A stretch of DNA of 12,464 bases from CAYGWP01 sp964353455 (GTDB lineage: Bacteria > Planctomycetota > Phycisphaerae > FEN-1346), in the NCBI GenBank assembly GCA_964353455.1, contig CAYGWP010000109.1, positions 1 to 12,464 on the forward strand, written 5' to 3'. Positions within the stretch are counted from its first letter, which is position 1, and each line of letters begins with the position of its first letter. The translations under genes and the position numbers were made by a program. Below the pieces are notes generated by a model. The model ran no database searches. It was not told the origin of the DNA and saw only the letters and a list, made by a program, of their open reading frames with translations. Below, one piece after another: positions 1 to 7,500 of the stretch.

Positions 1-4
1 TGGA

Positions 5-63
5 GTTAGCCGCCCGGCTTGCCGGGCGCTGGCCGCCAGCGCCGCGCAAGCGCGGCGGCTAAC
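5..63. repeat. Compound GC-rich palindrome
   Basis: The outer arms GTTAGCCGCC (5-14) and GGCGGCTAAC (54-63) are perfect 10-bp inverted repeats. Three further perfect hairpins sit in this span: 11-18 with 21-28 (CGCCCGGC, 2-nt loop), 26-32 with 36-42 (GCGCTGG, 3-nt loop) and 40-47 with 50-57 (CGCCGCGC, 2-nt loop). The arms overlap, so not all can form together, but a cruciform or multi-branched fold is possible. There is no T-tract on either side, so I do not call it a terminator, although it lies just past the stop of the minus-strand gene at 102-647. It resembles a REP- or MITE-like genomic repeat; that class is an inference. Confidence 0.75.
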
Positions 64-98
64 CACAATCCACAATCCACAATGCACAATCCACAATC
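64..98. repeat. 7-bp tandem repeat CACAATC x5
   Basis: Five contiguous copies of CACAATC occupy this span, the third ending in G instead of C. The array directly abuts the compound palindrome at 5-63 and stops four bases short of the stop codon of the minus-strand gene. It is the first of three 7- or 14-bp-period tracts in the window. Confidence 0.9.
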
Positions 99-101
99 CC
101 A

Positions 102-647
102 TTATGTTTCCATCCGTTCGATGAGGGTCTGGGTCTTGAGGATGGTGTTGTCGGCCGGAAAGCCGTGCCAGGTATGGACCAGCAGGCCCCTGCCGCGCGG
201 CTCCGGAACGGCGTACGAGAACGGCCTGCGAGCGACCTCGCGCGGCTCCTCGGCGAACAGGTGGCCCTGGCGGGCGGAGGCGAGGAGTTCCTCGGCCTCG
301 CGCATGTACGTCTCCGCCTCCTCGGCATCCACCTGGTATGCCATGTGATAGATGATCGGGCCGCGGGTCTCGAGGCGATGTTCGTGCTCGCCCACAAGGT
401 CGAACGAGCGCGTGAGGCCCCGCCTCGGGAGTTCCAGTTCCCGCGGGGCGATGACCTCGCAGATGGCGTCGGCCCCATCGACAAACGTGATGACGTGGCC
501 GGTATCGAGGAGCCAGACCTCGCCATCGAACGAGGAGTGCTTGAAAGACCGCCGCGCCCGGATTGTGAAGAATTCCGGATGCAGTGCCCGAAGGAACACG
601 CTCACCTTCAGGTCGTCGACGCCGAGTTGTGGTTCGTTGGTACTCAT
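102..647 (-). CDS. DUF2617 family protein
   Basis: A 181-residue soluble protein of unknown function. The sequence resembles the DUF2617 family: an early RALHPEFF stretch (about residues 22-29), an EVWLLDTGHVITF strand, a GEHEHRLE segment followed by YHMAYQVD, and a C-terminal LVHTWHGFP then LKTQTLIER motif. The length is close to what I recall for the family (about 160-180 aa). No signal peptide or membrane segment is seen. The start at 647 is supported by AGAGG (654-658 on the plus-strand scale) 6 nt upstream. It is transcribed away from the large secreted-protein gene. No function should be inferred from its neighbours. The family assignment is from memory of the motif pattern and is moderately secure; the reading frame is secure because it carries all the conserved-looking segments. 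Confidence 0.75.
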   Translation of the reverse strand: MSTNEPQLGVDDLKVSVFLRALHPEFFTIRARRSFKHSSFDGEVWLLDTGHVITFVDGADAICEVIAPRELELPRRGLTRSFDLVGEHEHRLETRGPIIYHMAYQVDAEEAETYMREAEELLASARQGHLFAEEPREVARRPFSYAVPEPRGRGLLVHTWHGFPADNTILKTQTLIERMET

Positions 648-660
648 CGTTTTCCTCTGT

Positions 661-688
661 ATTATACGTGCAGCCGGGCGGGGGGCAA
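661..688 (-). promoter_or_regulatory. Candidate sigma-70 promoter for DUF2617 gene
   Basis: Read on the minus strand, TATAAT (661-666) is a perfect -10 box and TTGCCC (683-688) a 4/6 -35 box, with a 16-bp spacer. The predicted start would lie around 654, so the leader would be only a few bases and would coincide with the Shine-Dalgarno. That is tight, and the call is tentative. Confidence 0.4.
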
Positions 689-749
689 CTAAAGGATTCG
701 GCGGGGAGAGGCTGGGGTGCCCCGACGGATTGCGGCAGGAGACGCCATC

Positions 750-820
750 AAGAACGCCAAGGACGCCAAGAACGCCAAGAGCGCCAACCCCTGGAGATTG
801 GCGTTCTTGGCGCTCTTGGG
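750..820. repeat. 9-bp tandem repeat folding into a 22-bp stem
   Basis: Four 9-mers of the form AAG(A/G)(A/G)CGCC run from 750 to 785. The segment at 798-819 is the reverse complement of 766-787, pairing over 22 positions with one G-U pair and one mismatch around a 10-nt loop (788-797). No T-run follows, so it is not an obvious intrinsic terminator. It may be a folded relic of a longer tandem array that inverted on itself. Confidence 0.85.
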
Positions 821-1032
821 CCGGGCAGGAGGTCTGATTGGGCCGGAAACGGGGGAAACGGCGACAACGGCCTGACGCGGATCGGAGCGAAGCGCAGACC
901 TCGCCTGGGCGGGGACGGTCGCCTGGGCGACTAAACTCCGGTGGTACAGGGGGAAAACGACAACGACGGCCTCACGCGGAGGCGCGGAGCCGCGGAGGGG
1001 GTGAGAACAACAAGACCGCCCAACCTTATGAA

Positions 1033-1078
1033 GCCCTGAACGGGCGCAAGGTAATAGCCCAGTGGCGTAAGCCCTGGG
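1033..1078. repeat. Double-hairpin extragenic repeat
   Basis: Two small stems lie side by side: GCCC (1033-1036) with GGGC (1042-1045), and CCCAG (1058-1062) with CTGGG (1074-1078). The layout resembles the GCCCTGAA-GGGCG...CCCAG-CTGGG repeats that I recall as common in planctomycete intergenic DNA. That resemblance is from memory; the hairpins themselves are visible. Confidence 0.5.
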
Positions 1079-1094
1079 AATGCGATGCCCCCGC

Positions 1095-1122
1095 CCTCCT
1101 TCCTCTTTCCTCCTTCCTCTTT
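1095..1122. repeat. Perfect 14-bp homopyrimidine duplication
   Basis: The 14-mer CCTCCTTCCTCTTT occurs twice in tandem without mismatch (1095-1108 and 1109-1122), giving 28 bases of pure pyrimidine. Each 14-mer is two related 7-mers, so the array shares the 7-bp period seen at 64-98 and 1198-1253. Confidence 0.85.
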
Positions 1123-1197
1123 CTTGCAGCCCCATCGGGGCGACTGAGACCCGTAGTGCCTCCAGTCGAAGCGAAGCGCAGATCCGCCGTGGCGGAC

Positions 1198-1253
1198 CTC
1201 CAGTCTCAAGCCTCCAGCCCCAAGCCTCCAGCCTCAAGCCTCCAGCCGCAGGC
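1198..1253. repeat. Degenerate 7-bp tandem repeat, 8 units
   Basis: Eight contiguous 7-mers of the form CTC(C/A)AGC alternate between CTCCAGC and CTCAAGC, with variants at the ends (CTCCAGT, CCCAAGC, CGCAGGC). The array ends shortly before the promoter candidate of the large gene. Confidence 0.85.
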
Positions 1254-1268
1254 GGCGGGCAAAGGTTT

Positions 1269-1297
1269 TTGCCTTTCACCTGATCTTGGTGTATATT
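1269..1297 (+). promoter_or_regulatory. Candidate sigma-70 promoter for leader ORF and giant gene
   Basis: TTGCCT (1269-1274, 4/6 match) and TATATT (1292-1297, 5/6 match) are separated by 17 bp. The predicted start is near 1304, leaving about 70 nt before the small ORF and about 200 nt before the giant ORF. A 6-bp hairpin, GGCAAA/TTTGCC (1258-1263 with 1268-1273), overlaps the -35 box. Confidence 0.45.
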
Positions 1298-1374
1298 TCC
1301 CTTTGCTGAGCGAGTCGTTGGTAGCCGCCATTTCCGGCAGGGTAAGATGCATGCCTTGCGGAAGGGGGGAAGCA

Positions 1375-1518
1375 ATGTCCTTCCCGAACGTGCCTGCGAT
1401 TAAGGGTTTCCGGGCGGACCGTCCGCCGGCCCGATGTCTGGCCTGCCTCATCGCGGTGATGGCGGCGCTCGTGATTCCCGCGCCTGCTGCACCCAGACAG
1501 GAGGATCCTGATGCTTAA
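1375..1518 (+). CDS. Possible small secreted or leader peptide, 47 aa
   Basis: No family is recognised. The ATG at 1375 has a purine-rich ribosome site (GGAAGGGGGGA, 1360-1370) four bases upstream. The product has a basic N-terminal half, a hydrophobic stretch (about residues 23-35, LACLIAVMAALVI) and an APAAP segment that looks like a signal-peptidase site, leaving only an acidic tail of about ten residues. Its stop codon lies inside the start region of the giant gene (8-nt overlap), which would allow translational coupling. About two thirds of its codons end in G or C, compatible with coding but not decisive. A 6-bp hairpin (1413-1418 with 1422-1427) lies inside it. It could equally be the orphaned signal peptide of a decayed gene, or not translated. 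An in-frame ATG at 1351 is a less likely start. Confidence 0.35.
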   Translation: MSFPNVPAIKGFRADRPPARCLACLIAVMAALVIPAPAAPRQEDPDA

Positions 1519-4500
1519 TTCGGCCGCCGGCCGTGGTCGGGTTCACCGTTTCTCCAGCGCGTCCTTGCAGAGTGGGGCCATCGTCATCGCTGCCGCCCTG
1601 GCTATCGCCTGCGTGGCGGGGACCGCGTGGGGTAACAACTGGAACGTTTCTTCCGGCAATTGGTCCACGGCCGCCAACTGGTTAGGCGGTGAGCCAACTT
1701 CGGGAGTAAGTGCGACCATCGGCAACAGCGGCACGGCCACCATCGACCAGGCGGGCGAGGCATGCTCCACCCTCTACCTCGACGTCGGGGCGGTCTCGAT
1801 GATCGCCGGCGGATTGAACGTGTCCTCTTCCGCGTTCATTGGCGCCGTCACCGGCACGTTCAGCCAGACGGGCGGGGCGGTGGCCATCTCCTCCGATCTG
1901 CGGCTGGCAAGCAACAGCAGCAGTTCCATCGGCACGTACTACCTCAGCGGCAGCGGACAGTTGTCTGCCTCAAATGAATACGTTGGCGACTTGGGCACCG
2001 GCACTTTCAGCCACACCAATGGGATCAACCGGGTCAGCAGCACGCTCACTGTAGGCGGCGGTTCCGGCGCCAAAGGGACGTACAGCCTCAGTGGCGGCGG
2101 CCAGGTCTATGCTGCCAATGAGACGATCGGAGAGTCGGGGACAGGCACTTTCACCCACACCGACGGGATCAACCGAATCACAAGCACCCTCACCCTTGGT
2201 AAGAACCTGAACGCAAAAGGCGCCTACAGCCTCGGCGGAGGTGGGCAAGTGTCGGCCGCCACCGAGTACGTAGGAAACTACGGCGTCGGCACATTCACCC
2301 ACAACTCAGGCTCAAACACAGTGACCGGCGCCCTGTACATCGCGTATTACTCGAATGCCACCGCGAGCACCTACACCCTGGCAGGCACGGGGGACCTGTC
2401 GGCAAGCGCCACCTACGTGGGCTACTACGGAACCGGCGTCTTCAACCAGACCGGCGGGACCCATACCCTCTCCGCGGGGGTGGGGGGTGGAGTTCTTTAC
2501 GTGGGCTACATGTCAGGCGTCGGCACATACAACCTGAGTGGCACAGGTTCCCTTTCGGCTGTGGACGAGCGTATCGGCTGCACCGCGGGGAGCACCTTCA
2601 ACCAGAGCGGCGGGACCAACAAGGTGTCGGGAACGCTCTATGTGGACCCCGGCCCCGGCCCGGGGACCTACAATCAAACCGGCGGGCAACTCACGGCGGC
2701 CAATGAGTGGGTGGGCGACATGTCGACGGGCGTGTTCAACCAGAGCGATGGCGTACACACCGTGACCACCGCACTCTACCTGGCCAAGTCTTCGTCCTCA
2801 AGCAAAGGGACGTTCAACCTGAGCGGTACGGGCCAGTTGACCGCCTATAATGAGTACGTCGGTTATGCCGGCACAGGCGCCTTCAGCCAGACCGGCGGAA
2901 CCCACGTCGTCAATTCAAAACTTTACCTCGGATACACCAGCGCTAGTTCTGCGGGGACCTACAACCTGAGCGGGACCGGCGTGCTCAGGGTGGACCCGGG
3001 AGGCGAGATGCGGGTCGGCGCCGATGGAGGCACCGGCCGCTTCGAATGGTTCGGCGGCAGCCTGACCACGCCCACCCTCACGATGGGGTCCAAAGGCACG
3101 CTGGCCCTGGGATTTGACTGCGACGTGGCTGCGCTTGTGTCGGGCAGCCTCTTTCACGGAAGCAAACTCAACGGCCTTTCCTCGGCCACGCTGGAAGTTA
3201 CCAACGGCGCCACGGTTGCCCATGGGGCCGCAACGGCCACGCTGAGCACCCTGCGAGTCGGGAGCGCCACCGGTGAGGGCACCTACACCCTGACCAGCGC
3301 CGGGACGCTGACACTAAGCGGCGTTGGCGACCTCCGGGTAGGGGCCGACACCGGCGTCGGCCGGTTCGAGTGGTTCGGCGGCAATAACCTCACAGCAAAC
3401 AAGATCACGTTGGCCGGCCCGGACAGTGTCAACAAGGCCACCCTTGCCATGGGGTTTGATTTTTACATGGCCGCGCTTCAGTCGGGAAGCCTCTACAAGG
3501 GAAGTTCCATCTACGGTCTGGACAAGGCCACTCTGGAGATCACCGGCGGCGCCACGGCTACCCAGTCGCAGAACTCCGCAACGATGGGGAGCCTTCGAAT
3601 TGGCAGCGACGAGGGTGCGGGCACGTACCGTCTGGGTGGGGTAAGCGGCAAAGAGCCCCCAGGTTTGACAATCCCCGGCGGCCCCACGGGCGCCGAAGTC
3701 CGTGTCGGAACCGACTCGGTCGTCGGCCGCCTCGAGTGGTTCTCTCAAAGCCTGCATACCCCGTCCTTCATTCTGGGGTCGAAGGGCGTTCTTGCGATGG
3801 GGTTCGATTTTTCGCTCGAGAGTCTCCTTAGTGGCTCCCTTTACGGGGGAAGCAGCCTTGTCGGGCTGTCCTCGGCCACCCTTGAAGTGACCAACGGGGC
3901 CTCCGCCACCTACTCCGGCGGGGGCAGGCCGGACACGATAGGGACCCTGCGGATTGGAAGTTCCACCGGCAGCGGCGGCCTTGCCGTTGAAGGGGGAACG
4001 CTGAACGTGCCAACCCTGTCGGTGGGGTACGCGGGCGCGGGCGCCCTTACCCAAGACGGCGGCACGAACAACATAATAACGGCGTCGCTGAACCTGGGGG
4101 AGAACCTGGGAGGCACGGGAACCTACTACCTCCAAGACGTCAGCATGCTCAACAGCAGGGACGTCTTTGTCGGCAAGTGGGGGATCGGCCGGTTCTATCA
4201 ATCGGACGACGGAAGGCACACGTTAACGGGCGCGCTGTACCTGGGCTACGCCGCCGGGGCGGGCGGGACCTATACATTGAGCGACTATGGCAAACTCTAT
4301 GCGACAACCGTGTATGTCGGGTATTTCGGCGCGGGGACGTTCAGCCAGACGGGCGGGACCCACGACGCCGACCCCTCTCTGCCGCCTTGGACGTCGAGGG
4401 CGGTTTACCTGGGTTACGCCCCTGACGCCAGGGGAACGTACTACCTGAGCGGCAAAGGGAGTTTCTACGCCGACGTCGAGTACGTCGGCTACATGGGCAC

Positions 4501-7500
4501 GGGCACGTTCAACCAGACGGGTGGCACGAATAATGTATCCCCCGGTGGCATTCTTGGTGGCGCGGTGCCAGGAGGCGGCGCAGGGTCTGGAGGTCCCAGT
4601 AGCAGCGGAAACGCCCTTATCCTGGGCTACGATTTCGGCTCGCAAGGGACCTATAACCTCGGCGGCCAAGGGGCGCTGGACTCCCAAGGTTCTCCAGAAA
4701 TCATCGGCCTCATGGGCACAGGCACGTTCAACCAGACGGGCGGAGAGAACCGGGCCGGCGACCTCTGTCTGGGCTATGACTTTGCCGCACAGGGCAACTA
4801 CAACCTGAGCGGCACGGGTCTCCTGAAAGCCTCCACGGAGTACGTGGGCTACGTGGGCACGGGCACGTTCAAACAGACGGGCGGGGAGAACACTTCTTCC
4901 GACCTCTACCTCGGTTGCTTTGCCGGCGCCCAGGGCGCCTACAACCTGAGCGGCGGCGCCCTGAACGCCAGTCGCGAGTACCTGGGCTGGAACAACTACC
5001 CACCTGATGTGGGCCTCGGCACGTTTGACCAGAGCGGCGGCGGAAACACCGTGTCTGAACTGCGGATCGGATCCGGAACGTACACCCTCAGAGGCACAGG
5101 CATGCTGGCCGCAAACTACCTGACCCTGGAACGACCCGAGGTGGGCAACACCGTCGCGTTCATCCAGAGTGGCGGGACTGCCGCGATCGACTATCTTTGG
5201 GTGAATGATGGGTCCTGGTACGACCTGAGCGGGACGGGTGAGTTGTCGACGACGCAGGAAGGTATCGGCGGCACGTTCCACCAGTCGGGCGGCACGCACA
5301 CGGCGACCTATCTCTCAGTGGACGGCGGGAAGTATGAGTTCCCCGGCGGCACACTCCAGATAAACGGCGGCCTGAATGTCGAGGGGACGCTCGACTTCGG
5401 CGGCGGGCCGGCCGTCCTGAACGCCTCGAACGCCCTCATCAATTTCGGCCGGCCGGGCGGCTCGGTGCTGGGCAGCAGCGCTGCGGCCCTGCACATCGGC
5501 GATAACTCCCTTCTCATTGTCCCCGCGGGAATGGACCCCGGCAAGGCATTCGCCGACTACTCCAACACCGGCATGCTCCATACGGCAGGCACGACCTTGA
5601 CGGTGGGTCCCGGCGAAGGCTTTGCCGGGTGGGGCCATATCGACGACCACGTTGATTGCCAGGGGACCATCACGGCAACCAGCGGCGGGTTCATCTTCTT
5701 GTGGAACGGCTTGATGGTTTCCGGCACAGGCGCTGTGGACCTGGGCTATGGCGACCTGTACGTCAACGATACGTCTTCGGGAATCTCCGGCGGGTCGCTC
5801 AAGGCCGGGGGTATCTCCGTCGGCACTGCCAACCCTGGCATCGGTGCTTTTGCCCAGTCAGGCGGCACCAGTTCGCTGGCGAGCCTGTACCTAGGTGATG
5901 TTGCCGGCGCCACGGGCTCGTATGCCCTGAGCGACTCCGGAGAACTCTCCGCCGCAAATGAGTATGTGGGGCACTCCGGCATCGGCGTCTTCACACAGAG
6001 CGGCGGCAAGAACACGATCAGCACGGCCCTGTACGTGGGCTACTACTCCGGCGCCGCAGGGACGTATGAACTGAGCGGCACGGGCCAACTGTCGGCCCCA
6101 ACCGAATACGTTGGCTATGCGGGGTCGGGAACACGAACCTTCACTCAAACCGGCGGTACGAACACGCTGACGGGGGCTTTGTACCTCGGCTATAACTCGG
6201 GCGCCACGGGTTCGTACGCCCTGAGCGACTCCGGAGAACTCTCCGCCGCCGATGATTACGTGGGCTACTACGGCACGGGCACGTTGAACACCCAGAATGG
6301 CGGCCGGGCATCCAGCACTAACGGCTATCTCGGCTACTACAGCGGGTCCAACGGCACGGCGACCGTGGACGGCAGCGGGTCGAAATGGACCAATACGAAA
6401 GACCTGGTCGTCGGCCGCTCCGGCACGGGCACGCTGAACATCAAGAACGGCGGCCAAGTATCAAACACCGATGGCTACCTGGGCTACTCCAGCGGCTCCA
6501 AGGGCACGGCCACGGTGGACGGCACCGGGTCCGTCTGGAACAACACCGGTTCCTTGTACGTCGGGGGCAATGACAGCGCGGCCGGTGGCACGGGTTCCGT
6601 GACGGTGCAGAACGGGGGGCAACTCACGGTGGGCGGGACGCTCAAGGTCTGGAACAGCGGCAGCCTCACCATTCAGAGCGGCGGCGGCGTCACGGCCGGG
6701 TCGCTCAGCAAGGCTTCCGCCGGCACGATCACCTGGACCAGCGGCACGCTGGGCATCACAGGCGCGGGCGGCTTGTCGATCGGCTCCGCGGGACCGCTCG
6801 GGTCATCGGTCACGCTGGGCGCGGGCAAGACGCTTAATGTGACGAAGACCGCAACCGTTGACAAGGATGCCACACTGGTTGTGGGCGGGGGCGGTCTTGT
6901 CGCAGGTACGCTCTCGAATTCCGGCACGTTCAACTGGAACGGCGGCACGGCGCAACTGGCGGCAGTCGAACTTAACGGCACGTCCTTGAGCACACTGAGT
7001 GCGGGCCACGATAAGACATTGGTCACGCAGGCCCTGACGATGGCCGAGTCGGCCCCCGGCGTGCCGACGGCCACGCTGGACCTTGGCGACAACTGCATAG
7101 TGATAGATTACAGCGGCGACCCCGCGAGCAGTCCCCTCGAGCAGGTCAAGGCCTGGATCAAGGCCGGATGGTTGAACCCCGACGCGCCCTGGTACGGGCC
7201 GGGCATCACCAGCACGGCGGCACGCGACAACCCCGGCCTCTACACCGTCGGCTTCGTTGACCAGGGCCGGCTTCTCGCCGAGACGGGCGAACTCTGGTAC
7301 GGCCCCGGCGGCACGCGCGGCGAGACCTTCGGCGGCATCGCGGTTGACTCAACCAGCATCCTCGTCAAACTCACCTACCTCGGCGATGTGGACCTCGACG
7401 GCATGGTCTATGACGATGACGTGGCCATCATGAGCGGCAACTACTCCCCGACCGGGCCGACGGGCGCCGAGTATTGGGGCGGCGACATCTTCGGCTTCGA

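Larger units (their letters stand above)
690..1260. other. Non-coding repeat mosaic, no credible gene
   Basis: This stretch between the divergent genes is almost wholly occupied by short repeats and hairpins, itemised separately where they are clear. Frames open across it on both strands but translate only into low-complexity repeat peptides, without a good ribosome site. Smaller items not listed separately: an 11-bp direct repeat TCGCCTGGGCG at 901-911 and 919-929; a 13-bp repeat AGCGAAGCGCAGA at 886-898 and 1170-1182; three 8-mers CGCGGAG(G/C) at 975-998; and small hairpins GCCCC/GGGGC at 1129-1141 and TCCGCC/GGCGGA at 1183-1196. Confidence 0.8.

Noticed and set aside
5..63. Rho-independent terminator for the DUF2617 gene
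   Set aside because: The hairpins are strong, but no T-run follows in the direction of that gene.
838..1350. Upstream extension of the small ORF as a 226-residue gene
   Set aside because: The upstream part is translated repeat DNA without a start signal; only the part from 1375 looks gene-like.
1304..1374. Riboswitch in the leader of the giant gene
   Set aside because: I looked for c-di-GMP-type and other common motifs and saw no matching conserved core.
689..1375. Long open frame on the minus strand across the repeat mosaic
   Set aside because: Its translation is made of repeat-derived low-complexity peptide; no ribosome site or recognisable domain.
3314..4219. 301-residue minus-strand frame inside the giant gene
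   Set aside because: Same shadow effect; no domain and no ribosome site.
4223..5299. 358-residue minus-strand frame inside the giant gene
   Set aside because: It is the antisense shadow of the repeat array; high GC and repeated codons keep it open. The plus-strand frame has clear modules.
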